Source: an uncultured Sutterella sp.
Lineage (GTDB): Bacteria > Pseudomonadota > Gammaproteobacteria > Burkholderiales > Burkholderiaceae_F
Length of the DNA stretch: 64,000 bases
NCBI GenBank assembly: GCA_902463725.1
Contig: CABQGK010000003.1
Coordinates: 1 to 64,000, forward strand
Direction of reading: 5' to 3'
The notes under the pieces were generated by a model. It was given only the letters and a program-made list of their open reading frames with translations, was not told the DNA's origin and did not search any database. The translations under genes and the position numbers were made by a program. This document shows, one piece after another, positions 1-7,687 of this stretch; the stretch's first letter is position 1; each line of letters begins with the position of its first letter.

Positions 1-53
1 GCCGGCTCCTCTCGGGACTTTCACCCGTTAGAACATGCTCATGCCGAGCACAC
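1..53 (-). mobile_element. 5' end of a group IIC intron (partial)
   Basis: Read on the minus strand from position 53, the sequence opens with GTGTGCTCGGCATGAGC and continues with TCTAACGGGTGAAAGTCCCG. These are the hallmarks of the first domain of bacterial group II introns and closely resemble, from memory, the start of the Oceanobacillus iheyensis group IIC intron. The element begins immediately after the hairpin and TTTATT of the nrdAB terminator, the place where group IIC introns typically insert. Only the first 53 bases are present; the rest, including any reverse transcriptase, lies off the left edge. The identification rests on a short stretch recognised by eye. Confidence 0.75.
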
Positions 54-92
54 AATAAAGGCGCGCGCTGAAAGGACTTTCAGCACGCGCCT
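54..92 (-). terminator. Intrinsic terminator of nrdAB, intron target
   Basis: A near-perfect 16-bp inverted repeat (59-74 with 77-92, one mismatch) is followed on the minus strand by TTTATT. It lies 28 bases after the nrdB stop codon. The group II intron begins at the end of its T-tract, so the hairpin is both a terminator and the probable intron insertion target. Confidence 0.85.
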
Positions 93-119
93 ATTGAGAA
101 AAGAAGCAAAGATGTGGGC

Positions 120-1160
120 TTACTTAAGCGGCAGTTCCTGATCCTGCATGGCATCAAAGCTGCGCTGCGCTTCGCTAGCAGCCTTAGCCTGACCCCACAC
201 GTCGCCCCAGTCGCCCGTAAGCGCTCCCTTGGCGTAGTCGGTTGCACGGTTTTCAAAGAAGTTCGTGTGCGTGACACCGAGCATGGCGTCGACCCAGGGG
301 AGCGGGTTTTTTTTGACGCCAAAAATGGCCTTCATGCCAAGCCCAAGCAGACGACGGTCGGCAATGTAGCGGATATAGTCACGCACTTCGCCGCGTGTCA
401 GACGCTTCATTTCCGTCACACCAAACGCCAAGTCAATGAACTTGTCTTCCAAGTCGACCATGATCTCGGCGATCGTGTAGATGCGTTTTTTAAGCTCATC
501 GGTCCAAAGCTCAGGGCGCTCCTTGATGTACTCACGGAAGAGCTTCGTCATGCTTTCCGTATGCAGCGTCTCGTCAGCAATCGACCAGCTGATAATCTGC
601 CCCATGCCTTTCATCGTGCCGTTACGCGTGAAGTTCAGCAACATCACAAAAGAGCTAAAGAGCTGCATGCCTTCAGTGAAGGCTGAGAAGGCGGCAATCT
701 GCGCAGCAAGCTCCGTGTCCTTTTCGCTCACTTCGTTAAAGAAGTTGTGCTTGGCAGCCATCGCCTCGTACTGCAGGAACTCGTTATAGATCGATTCGGG
801 CAACCCCAAGGTCTCAATCAAGTGCGAGTACGCCGCAATATGCACCGCTTCGCGGCCGGCAAACGAGGAGAGCATCATGCGCACTTCAGGATGATGAAAG
901 CGCGGCAGATAGTTATTGACGTAAGCCCCTGAGACGTCGATATCACCCTGCGTGAAAAAGCGCAGGATCTTCGTGAGGAAGTCCTTTTCACTCTCGGTGA
1001 GCTTCGTGTTGTAGTCCTTGACATCCTCAAGCATTGGCACTTCGGTCCAAAGCCAGTGCATCTGCTCACTTTCCATAAAGGCCTCATAGGCCCACGGATA
1101 GCTAAAGGGCTTGTAATAGTTGCGAGCGCCCAATAGGCCCATTTCGTCGTTCTCTGCCAT
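120..1160 (-). CDS. nrdB: Ribonucleoside-diphosphate reductase, beta subunit
   Basis: Small subunit of class I ribonucleotide reductase, 346 residues. It houses the di-metal/tyrosyl-radical cofactor that starts reduction of ribonucleotides to deoxyribonucleotides. The ligand pattern of E. coli NrdB is visible: Asp73, Glu104 and His107 with the candidate radical Tyr111 at the expected spacing, then Glu163, Glu197 and His200. There is no N-terminal ATP-cone. It lies 77 bases downstream of nrdA on the same strand, so the two form an operon closed by the terminator at 54-92. The presence of the tyrosine supports a class Ia or Ib enzyme; no nrdI or nrdH is seen nearby, favouring Ia. Confidence 0.96.
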   Translation of the reverse strand: MAENDEMGLLGARNYYKPFSYPWAYEAFMESEQMHWLWTEVPMLEDVKDYNTKLTESEKDFLTKILRFFTQGDIDVSGAYVNNYLPRFHHPEVRMMLSSFAGREAVHIAAYSHLIETLGLPESIYNEFLQYEAMAAKHNFFNEVSEKDTELAAQIAAFSAFTEGMQLFSSFVMLLNFTRNGTMKGMGQIISWSIADETLHTESMTKLFREYIKERPELWTDELKKRIYTIAEIMVDLEDKFIDLAFGVTEMKRLTRGEVRDYIRYIADRRLLGLGMKAIFGVKKNPLPWVDAMLGVTHTNFFENRATDYAKGALTGDWGDVWGQAKAASEAQRSFDAMQDQELPLK

Positions 1161-1237
1161 GATGTTCTTTCCCTATATGTGGTGTCTCTCATTGAATGGG
1201 GCGCAACCGTCCGTCGCCCCCTACCCTTACTGCCGCT

Positions 1238-3013
1238 TTAGCCTTCGCAAGCCAAGCACGTCGTGTCGTTGGCTACGCTCGTCATATCGATTTCGTCTTC
1301 GATACGCTTGCGCTCGACCTGCACGCCCACACGATCGGCCTTACGCAGTTTGTCGGAGCGGTTGTAGTAAAGGCTCTTAAGACCACGCTTCCACGCCATG
1401 AAGTGGCAAGCATGCAAGTACCCAATCGACACGTCCGGGGAGAAGAACATATTGACGCTCTGCCCCTGATCGATAAACTGCTGGCGATCCGCCGCCATTT
1501 CAATAATCCAGCGCTGGTCAATCTCAATGGCCGTCTTAAAGGTGTTGCGGATCTGCTCGGGCAAGTCCATACGGTGCTGCACGCTGCCGTCATGGGCAAT
1601 GATGTCCGCCCAGAACTCATCCGTATCAAGCCCGAGGCGTGCCACTTCCGCCTTCAAGAAACGGTTCTTCATGATGTAAGCACCCGAGATCGTGTCCTGG
1701 CGGTAAATATTGGCACGGTACGGCTCAATCGAGGGGCTTGTGCCACCCATGATGAGTGAGCTCGAGGCGTTGGGCGCCACGCTCATCCAATGCGAGAAGC
1801 GACGACGAACACCGCTTTCTGCGGCATCAGGGCACGCACCACGCTTTTCGCAGAGGTGCTTATCGGCTTCTTCGCAGGCCTGGCGGATGTGACGGAAGAT
1901 CGCCATATTGGTCACCTTGGCCATCACGCTCTCAAAGGGGATCCGGTTTTTCTGCAGATACGCATGGAATCCAAGGGCACCGAGCCCCACGCTACGCTCG
2001 CGCATCGCAGAGTAACGGGCACGCGAAATCTGATCCGGCGCATGATCGATAAAGTACTGCAGCACGTTATCGAGGAACTCGAGCACGTCTTCGATGAACT
2101 GCGGCACATGACGCCACTGATCGTAGTACTCGAGGTTTAGCGAAGAAAGGCAACACACCGCCGTACGTTCGTTGCTCGTCGGGAGGAAAATCTCCGTACA
2201 GAGGTTCGAGCCATGAATCTTGAGCCCCTTATCTTTGAGCCAAGAGGGCAACGCGCGGTTGGCCGTATCCGTAAAGACCAAGAACGGCTCACCAGTGTGC
2301 ATGCGCATTTCGAGAATGCGCTGCCAGAGGTCGCGCGCGCTCACCACATCAACCACCTCGCCCGTGCTCGGATGCTTGAGCTCCCAGCTGTCGTCAGCAT
2401 CGGCATCACGCATCGAGGCTTCAATCTTCTGCATAAACGCGTCGCTAATGTTGACGCCGTGATGCAGGTTGAGCGCCTTCATGTTCTGGTCGCCCGTGGG
2501 CTTACGCATCTCGATAAAGGGGATGATGTCCGGATGGTCAATCGAGAGGAACGCAGCGTAGGAGCCACGACGGGTCGAGCCCTGACGATAAGCCAAGCAA
2601 GCCGCATCGTAGACCTTCAAGTGCGGCATCACGCCGACGCTCTTTTCGTCGGCGGAACGAATCTCAACGTGAATACCAACACCACCGCCCAACATCGAGA
2701 GCCAGTTCACTTCAGAGAGCGTATTCACGAGCCCCTCGGCGCTGTCCTCCATGTAAGAGAGGAAGCACGAAACGGGCAAGCCCTTTTTGGTACGGCCAAA
2801 CGCCAAAATCGGCGTGGCAAACGAGAGCCAATGCTGGCTCGCGTAGTCATAAATACGTTGCGCGTGCTCGGGATTTGAGGCAAAGGCTTCAGCAACAAAC
2901 TTGAGACGCTCTTGAGGGCTTTTTTCATCCGCTCTCATGTAGCTCTCGCGCAGACGCATCATGCCGAGTTCATCAAACAACTTATCGCGACTCAAATCCA
3001 TTTGCACAGACAT
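1238..3013 (-). CDS. nrdA: Ribonucleoside-diphosphate reductase, alpha subunit (short form)
   Basis: Catalytic large subunit of class I ribonucleotide reductase. Key residues are present: the Asn270-x-Cys272-x-Glu274 triad with the thiyl-radical cysteine, the redox cysteine Cys83, its partner at Cys287/288, a Tyr-Tyr pair near the C-terminus (SLYYNRS) for radical transfer, and the swinging-arm pair Cys586/Cys589 three residues from the end. At 591 residues it is about 170 shorter than E. coli NrdA (761) and begins close to the catalytic barrel, so the N-terminal ATP-cone that gives overall activity control appears to be absent. It is first in the nrdAB operon, and a NrdR-box-like palindrome lies 82 bases upstream. 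Confidence 0.96.
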   Translation of the reverse strand: MSVQMDLSRDKLFDELGMMRLRESYMRADEKSPQERLKFVAEAFASNPEHAQRIYDYASQHWLSFATPILAFGRTKKGLPVSCFLSYMEDSAEGLVNTLSEVNWLSMLGGGVGIHVEIRSADEKSVGVMPHLKVYDAACLAYRQGSTRRGSYAAFLSIDHPDIIPFIEMRKPTGDQNMKALNLHHGVNISDAFMQKIEASMRDADADDSWELKHPSTGEVVDVVSARDLWQRILEMRMHTGEPFLVFTDTANRALPSWLKDKGLKIHGSNLCTEIFLPTSNERTAVCCLSSLNLEYYDQWRHVPQFIEDVLEFLDNVLQYFIDHAPDQISRARYSAMRERSVGLGALGFHAYLQKNRIPFESVMAKVTNMAIFRHIRQACEEADKHLCEKRGACPDAAESGVRRRFSHWMSVAPNASSSLIMGGTSPSIEPYRANIYRQDTISGAYIMKNRFLKAEVARLGLDTDEFWADIIAHDGSVQHRMDLPEQIRNTFKTAIEIDQRWIIEMAADRQQFIDQGQSVNMFFSPDVSIGYLHACHFMAWKRGLKSLYYNRSDKLRKADRVGVQVERKRIEDEIDMTSVANDTTCLACEG

Positions 3014-3050
3014 TCTGGTGGGTTCCTAGTGATTTTTTCAGCAACAGCAA

Positions 3051-3079
3051 GCCCCTACAACGCTTCAGCATGTAGGGGC
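3051..3079 (-). promoter_or_regulatory. Hairpin in the nrdA leader region
   Basis: A perfect 9-bp inverted repeat (GCCCCTACA at 3051-3059, TGTAGGGGC at 3071-3079, loop of 11) sits 38 bases upstream of the nrdA start. No T-tract follows on the minus strand, so it is not an obvious terminator. It could be a leader RNA structure or a protein-binding dyad. Confidence 0.45.
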
Positions 3080-3094
3080 AGAAGACGGGGCAAA

Positions 3095-3110
3095 ACACAA
3101 CAGCTTGTGT
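3095..3110. promoter_or_regulatory. Candidate NrdR box upstream of nrdA
   Basis: ACACAACAGCTTGTGT is a dyad matching the NrdR-box consensus (ACAC-W-ATATAT-W-GTGT) at 13 of 16 positions. NrdR is the ATP/dATP-sensing repressor of ribonucleotide reductase genes. Boxes normally occur in pairs; I could not find a convincing second copy at the usual spacing. Confidence 0.55.
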
Positions 3111-3451
3111 TTGGGTTGCTCAATACTACCCGTTTGTGGCCAATTTCGCAAAGTCCAAACGGAAAGTAATTCGACCTAATCCTGCTGTGGCTATTCAGTC
3201 AAATTGAGGGGAAATCCCGCCAATTCTAGCATTACGAACCATGGCGGCCGCTCACTCTACCTCTTTTGGTGAGGCTCGGTAAAAGCACCTATACCTTAGC
3301 GATTTTGTCGGATACGTGCTACACTCTTCGCACCTTAGTAATTTGTGGGCAACGTCGCACGCGCGCGTTGTGTGGCTCTTAGAGTCACGACATAAGACAA
3401 CGGGCGTGCAATGACCGTGCTACGTTGCCACAGCAGACATATTTGGAGTTC

Positions 3452-3775
3452 ATGATGACAATTAAAGTTGTGACTGACGCGACGCTTGAAGCTGATGTGC
3501 TCAAGAGCGAAAAGCCCTTCATTTTGGCCGTGGGTGCTACGTGGTGTGCGGACTGTCGCCGTGCAGCGCCCTTCTTTCAGAAGTTTGCCGGCGAGTACGC
3601 TGATCGTGCTAACTTTGGGGCTGCCGATAGCGAAAAGAATCCGGCGATTGTCGAGCGCTTCCGTGTCGTCAACATCCCGACGATGGTTGTGGTGAAGGCT
3701 GGTGCCGAGGTGGCTCGCATTGTCGAGGTGCAGACCCCGGCTGAGCTCAAAGACTTTATCGAGCGCAATCTCTAA
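3452..3775 (+). CDS. Thioredoxin-like protein
   Basis: A 107-residue single-domain thioredoxin-fold protein, probably a cytoplasmic thiol-disulfide oxidoreductase since there is no signal peptide. The active site is Trp-Cys32-Ala-Asp-Cys35, instead of the WCGPC of canonical thioredoxin, and the cis-proline loop is seen as Ile-Pro76-Thr. The start at 3452 (or the adjacent ATG at 3455) is favoured by GGAG at 3445-3448. It is divergent from nrdA, with about 440 bases between, and could supply electrons to the reductase, but the altered CxxC dipeptide makes its partner uncertain. Confidence 0.88.
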   Translation: MMTIKVVTDATLEADVLKSEKPFILAVGATWCADCRRAAPFFQKFAGEYADRANFGAADSEKNPAIVERFRVVNIPTMVVVKAGAEVARIVEVQTPAELKDFIERNL

Positions 3776-3899
3776 AAAGCACGGCGGCGTCTGAACGCCC
3801 CGCTCACTCACTTGCACATCAGCCCCGCGTAGCGCTTTGTCTACTGGGGCTGATGCCCTTTGTCTTCCCCCACAATTTCTCTCTGCAACCCATTTCATC

Positions 3900-4472
3900 A
3901 TGCTTATTGACGTTGCGCTCAACAAGGCCTATGCCCTCATGACGGGCGGCCCCACCATTCTTGTTTCTACTCACAGTGCTGATGGCCGCGATGATGTGAT
4001 GGCCTGTGCGTGGAATACGCTCTTTAATATGGATCCAACACAAGTGATCGTGGTCTTTGACCTCGCTCATGACAGCACAAAAAACATTCTCGCCACCGGT
4101 GAGTTTGGGATTTCTATCCCAGGTAACGAACTCAAGAGCGGCCTGCTTCAGGCGGGCGGCGTACATCTGCGTGAAATCAGCATCGACAAATTCGAGCACG
4201 CAGAGCTCGGTAAACTCGCTGCGCAGAAAATCGGCGCGCCACTCGTTGAAGGTGCGCTCGGCTACCTAGAATGCCGCCTTATGGACCATGATCTTTTTGC
4301 TCACACCGGTATTGCGCTCGCCGAGGTCATCGCGGCTCGTGTCGAAGCCGATTACTGGGATGGCAATAGCTTAGTCTGTGACGATCGCCCGCAGAAGACG
4401 CTACACAGTGCGGGCTCTACGACGTTCTTCCCGCGCGGGCATGTGCAGCCCTGGGGACGCCGCCGCAGTTAA
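3900..4472 (+). CDS. Flavin reductase / flavoredoxin family protein
   Basis: A 190-residue protein resembling the FMN-binding split-barrel flavin reductase family (DIM6/NTAB type, COG1853). Family features include the N-terminal GGPTILVST, the MACAWNT segment and the later FGISIPG strand. These proteins bind FMN and act as flavin reductases or flavoredoxins. The ATG at 3900 is chosen because homologues begin near Leu-Ile-Asp-Val and the upstream extension is not protein-like; no strong ribosome-binding site is visible. It follows the thioredoxin-like gene by 124 bases and is closed by the terminator at 4506-4543. Substrate unknown. Confidence 0.8.
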   Translation: MLIDVALNKAYALMTGGPTILVSTHSADGRDDVMACAWNTLFNMDPTQVIVVFDLAHDSTKNILATGEFGISIPGNELKSGLLQAGGVHLREISIDKFEHAELGKLAAQKIGAPLVEGALGYLECRLMDHDLFAHTGIALAEVIAARVEADYWDGNSLVCDDRPQKTLHSAGSTTFFPRGHVQPWGRRRS

Positions 4473-4505
4473 TGTTGCGCTCGTCTCGCACAACGACGAA
4501 ACCAT

Positions 4506-4543
4506 ACGCCTTCAGAGAGCGCGCCGCACTGAAGGCGTTTTTC
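4506..4543 (+). terminator. Intrinsic terminator after the flavin reductase gene
   Basis: The 9-bp stem CGCCTTCAG/CTGAAGGCG is followed by a T-rich tract. It lies about 35 bases after the stop codon at 4472. Confidence 0.88.
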
Positions 4544-4671
4544 TTGGGGCGCTCTGCGACAGCAGAAGTAAGCGCAGTTGCCCATTGGAGACAGGGGGCT
4601 GGGCACGGGCGAGCAGGACTAAAGTTAGGGCTGACGCGCCCCTACGGGCGCTTCTACGAGGCAAAAACACA

Positions 4672-5072
4672 ATGAAAAAAATTTGGTTGCGCATGGCCGC
4701 CCTCACCCTACTCGGCACGATCACCTCGCTTGCCGCAGCAAGCTCGCTCTATACCGATCGCTACGGAAACACCACCGGAGAAATCAATGGCGAGGCCGTC
4801 TCCTTGTATCGAGATGCCTGGGCAACACCACGGGCACGATTGGTGATCGAGCAGTCTCGCTATACGAAGACCGTTACGGCAACACAACGGGTAGCATTGG
4901 CGATGAACCCGTGAACCTCTGGCGTGACGCCTATGGCAATACGAGCGGCACCATCGAGAGTCGCGCCTATTCGTCATACGAAGACCGCTATGGCAACACA
5001 ACGGGCACACTCGGTGATCAGCCTTTCAGCTCATACAAAGATCGCTACGGCAACACCACGATCTTTCCTTGA
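4672..5072 (+). pseudogene. Secreted 19-residue-repeat protein, frameshifted
   Basis: The gene starts at ATG 4672 with a clear signal peptide (Lys-Lys start, hydrophobic core, cleavage near LAAAS). It then encodes repeats built on Tyr-x-Asp-Arg-Tyr-Gly-Asn-Thr-Thr-Gly. The aspartate codons of the six units lie at 4756, 4813, 4869, 4926, 4983 and 5040: spacing 57 bases, except 56 between units two and three. One base is therefore missing, most simply a G from the run at 4820-4822 (TGGGGC to TGGGC). The frame carrying the signal peptide reaches a stop near 4914, while the remaining repeats continue in another frame to 5072. Restored, the product would be about 133 residues. This may be a real mutation, phase variation in a short G tract, or an assembly error. 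I do not recognise the family. Confidence 0.8.
4742..5071 (+). repeat. Six tandem 57-bp coding repeats
   Basis: Six head-to-tail units of 57 bp encode a 19-residue motif around Asp-Arg-Tyr-Gly-Asn-Thr-Thr-Gly followed by Ile-Gly-Asp. Units are similar but not identical at the DNA level (gatcgctacgg, gaccgttacgg, gacgcctatgg), so the array is not newly duplicated. The interval between units two and three is one base short. Confidence 0.9.
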
Positions 5073-5087
5073 TGGTGCCGCCATCAC

Positions 5088-6023
5088 TTAATTTTGCGCC
5101 CCCTCCACTCGTTCGCGCTGCTTTGCGCTCTGCGCACCATAGGCCAGCACGAGCACGACCGCGAAAATGAGCGCGGCACCCAACTCTTCGGCCCAATTAA
5201 AGCTCATCCCGAGCACCGCTACCGAGAGAAGCACCGCAGAGAGCGGCTCAAAGGCGGCCAAAATCGAACTTATCGAGGCGGGCACATACTCGAGGCTTTT
5301 GAGGTAGAAAACAAAGGCCATGGCGGTGCCTACCACCACGAGGTAAATGGCCCCAGCGATGGAGAGCGGTGTAAAGGTTCCTGAGAGCGCTGTTAGCGGA
5401 TGGAAAAAAAGACTGAGCGCCCCAGAGAGAAGCATTCCAAATCCGACCACCGCAAGCACGCCAATGCGTGCGATCGCCCGTGCAGGCTCAAGCGTACAGA
5501 AGGCACCGAGCGCCGCACTCGTCAACCCCCACAAAATCCCAGAGATAGAGAGCTCCACACGGCTGAGATCGCCTTTGGTGACGATCAACACCACGCCAGC
5601 GCAAGCGAGCACAAAAGCTAGAAGTTCCGCACGGCCGATCGGCTTGATGCGGCGTAGTGCCAACCAACTCAGTACAAAAAGCGGGGCGAGCGTGACCATC
5701 AACGCGGCAGTGGCCGCATTGGCGTCGCGAATAGCAAGGAAAAATGTGTACTGTACCAGCAGCACGCCTATCCCGTAGAGCAGCGTAATCAAAAAGACCT
5801 TGGGTTCACTCAACAAGGTGCGCAGCGCCGTGCGATCGCTGATGAGTACCCATGCACTCATCAGCACGCCCGCGCCAAAAACTCGAAGAGAGCCAAGATC
5901 CTCCGCGCTAAAGCCATAGTCAACCAGCATCACCTGCCCGATGACGCTCATAGAGCCCCAACAAAAGCCAGCGGCAATTGCAAGCGAAAAACCTTTTATG
6001 AGGCGGGAGAGGTGCGGTGACAT
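5088..6023 (-). CDS. EamA/DMT-family membrane transporter
   Basis: A roughly 311-residue integral membrane protein with about ten hydrophobic helices and two EamA repeats (first helix GFCWGSMSVIGQ, second half beginning near GILWGLTSAALGAF). DMT proteins of this type often export amino acids or other metabolites from the cytoplasm; the substrate cannot be told. The inner ATG at 6023 is chosen over 6038 because GAGG at 6028-6031 precedes it. It converges on the repeat-protein gene, with only 15 bases between stops. It is clearly related to the exporter at 45267-46169: both have a similar AIxRxGV-xVVxxGM segment. Confidence 0.87.
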   Translation of the reverse strand: MSPHLSRLIKGFSLAIAAGFCWGSMSVIGQVMLVDYGFSAEDLGSLRVFGAGVLMSAWVLISDRTALRTLLSEPKVFLITLLYGIGVLLVQYTFFLAIRDANAATAALMVTLAPLFVLSWLALRRIKPIGRAELLAFVLACAGVVLIVTKGDLSRVELSISGILWGLTSAALGAFCTLEPARAIARIGVLAVVGFGMLLSGALSLFFHPLTALSGTFTPLSIAGAIYLVVVGTAMAFVFYLKSLEYVPASISSILAAFEPLSAVLLSVAVLGMSFNWAEELGAALIFAVVLVLAYGAQSAKQRERVEGAQN

Positions 6024-6460
6024 GGAAACCTCAAGCAAATGAGACAGAAGCTCAAACTATAGCGCGGCCCACGGGTTCTCCGCATTGGAGATAATGCTCA
6101 GGGAGGAAGGGCGTGCGGCACCGCGATGCCCGCCAATAAAGTGGCCCGCAGGAGAACTTTCCACGCGGGCCCAAAATGAAGCGCCTTTATCAGCCGCAGA
6201 CTGACCGACTGCAGCTCAAGGAGAAAATGCAAGCCTAAAAGCGAACATCACTCGCAACGAATGGGAGGTGAAAATCGTCCACGAGGAGCTCAAGCCCTTA
6301 AGCTTGCAGAGGTATCATAACACTTGTACCCCTATAGGACATCAGGGTATTCCCTATGTCAGCGGGAAATTTTTTGACCTTGCTCAGTGAATGCTCTGCC
6401 CAAGCGGCGGGCGTTTTTGTGCGAGCGCGAGCGCAATCGGGCCCTAAGCGCGATAGCGCA
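6024..6460. other. Intergenic region with hairpins, no gene seen
   Basis: About 440 bases between the exporter start and the DprA-like stop. It contains the hairpin at 6143-6171 and a bulged dyad at about 6337-6361 (GACAT-C-AGGG facing CCCTATGTC). Open frames here do not look like protein. No RNA gene was recognised. Confidence 0.5.
6135..6171 (-). terminator. Candidate intrinsic terminator
   Basis: A 7-bp GC stem (GGCCCGC at 6143-6149, GCGGGCC at 6165-6171) is followed on the minus strand by ACTTTATT. It would end transcripts from the DprA-like gene, though its stop is about 290 bases away. The layout resembles the nrdAB terminator. Confidence 0.45.
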
Positions 6461-7375
6461 CTAGAGCCACCACACGAGTTGCCACGCGGTAATGGCGGCT
6501 TCGATTTCCGCGAGCGACTTGACAACTGTGACTAGCGCCCGACCCGCCGCATCCTTGGGTGGCGCAGCGAGCAACTCAGCAATCTCCAGAGACGGTGTTT
6601 GCCCCAGCGCTTCATGCCAAATAAGCACGGGACGCTCGAGTCGCAGTGCCTCATGGATGAGCTTCACCGTAAAGCCCCCATCGCGCACATGCATCACCAA
6701 GACGGCCGTTGCCAGCGCTGCGGTAATGCGCTGACGAAAATCCAACCGCTCAAGTCGCTCGGACTCATCCATTGCAAGCCCGCGCAACTGCGGCGCTAAA
6801 CTCACCAAAAGCCCGCCCTTTTCGTAGAGTGCTCGCCCTAATTCGTGTCGCCCTGCGGGCCAAGGGGCGCCAAGTGGCGCTGCCACAATCGCACAAGAAC
6901 GCACCGTGCAGGTATCGGCTTGGCACTGTGCAGCTAACGAGCCATGGTGCGCCGCCATGTCCACCGCCGAGACCATCCCCGAGAGTACCGCGACGCCATG
7001 CTGGGCAAGCGTTTTACAGAGCGACTCGGTGACGCCCTGACAGTGCTCTGAGGCGCCGCGTGAGCCCGCCACAACCAGTCGTACTTGGCGCGACAAAACC
7101 GAGAGGTCTCCCTCAAAAATGAGCACATCGGGCGCTTCCTCGAGTTGATAGAGCTCTTCAGGGTAGCCAGGACGCTCTGCCGCAACCCACTGCACCTCAC
7201 TCGGAAGCGATGAGGCAAGAAGGCGCTCCACAGCCGAACGACTTGCTTGGGGAAAGTAGCTTGCCTCCTGCGCCAGCAGTCGATCGTAGTCGGGACGAGT
7301 TGAAAAAGAAGCATCCATATCGGTAAACCTAAAGCGCTCACTTCTTGCGGAAAGACTTTTGAAAAAAGCAAACAT
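6461..7375 (-). CDS. Divergent DprA/Smf-like protein
   Basis: A 304-residue protein resembling the Rossmann-like core of DprA, which loads RecA on incoming single-stranded DNA during transformation. Recognisable elements in order are YPEELYQLEEAPDVLIFEGD, the Val-Ala-Gly-Ser-Arg loop at 102-106, LSGM..AVDMAAHHGSL at 131-147, and FRQRITAALATAVLVMH where DprA has its RNR-I-I-AGLS segment. Many invariant DprA residues are altered (VGSR to VAGSR, SGLAxGID to SGMVSAVD), so the protein may not be the housekeeping DprA. There is no C-terminal winged helix. Start 7375 is uncertain; the ATG at 7318 has a weak AGG upstream. It is divergent from the autotransporter. Confidence 0.65.
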   Translation of the reverse strand: MFAFFKSLSARSERFRFTDMDASFSTRPDYDRLLAQEASYFPQASRSAVERLLASSLPSEVQWVAAERPGYPEELYQLEEAPDVLIFEGDLSVLSRQVRLVVAGSRGASEHCQGVTESLCKTLAQHGVAVLSGMVSAVDMAAHHGSLAAQCQADTCTVRSCAIVAAPLGAPWPAGRHELGRALYEKGGLLVSLAPQLRGLAMDESERLERLDFRQRITAALATAVLVMHVRDGGFTVKLIHEALRLERPVLIWHEALGQTPSLEIAELLAAPPKDAAGRALVTVVKSLAEIEAAITAWQLVWWL

Positions 7376-7459
7376 CGCGGTAAGCGAGCCTATGGGCGGC
7401 CCATCGCAGAAAGCATCTTAATCAATCACCACCCAAACGTAAATTAGCATTATCCACGA

Positions 7460-7488
7460 CGGGTTTTCCCGATTAGGGTTTTGCCTAA
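7460..7488. promoter_or_regulatory. Two adjacent dyads, candidate operator
   Basis: CGGGTTTTCCCG (7460-7471, perfect palindrome) is followed at once by TTAGGGTTTTGCCTAA (7473-7488, near-palindrome). The GGGTTTT cores are 15 bases apart. They lie about 170 bases upstream of the autotransporter promoter and could bind a dimeric or tetrameric regulator such as a LysR protein. Confidence 0.4.
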
Positions 7489-7658
7489 GTCAGTCAAACG
7501 GCAGGCTCTAAGTGGCAGACTAGAGCGCCCCAAAAGACCTCGATACTCGCTCCTCAAAAAGTCATTACCACCAATCGGTTAATTATTCGTATCGCAACAA
7601 ATATTTAGCTAGCAATTTGTTTGAATACGAGCAATAGAAATCTTTTCATAAAATATTG

Positions 7659-7687
7659 TTGACGAAATATCAACATTCTCGTATCGT
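7659..7687 (+). promoter_or_regulatory. Sigma-70-type promoter of the autotransporter gene
   Basis: TTGACG (7659-7664) and TATCGT (7682-7687) are separated by 17 bases. Transcription would start near 7694, giving a leader of about 68 bases to the ATG at 7762. Because the -10 element covers the alternative TTG codon at 7687, that codon is unlikely to be the start. Confidence 0.65.

Noticed and set aside
114..686. Plus-strand open frames opposite nrdB and nrdA
   Set aside because: They are long only because the opposite strand is strongly coding; composition is not protein-like and no ribosome-binding sites precede them.
6298..6525. Possible small minus-strand gene after the DprA-like gene
   Set aside because: It overlaps the DprA-like end in another frame, is Arg/Ser-rich and has no ribosome-binding site.
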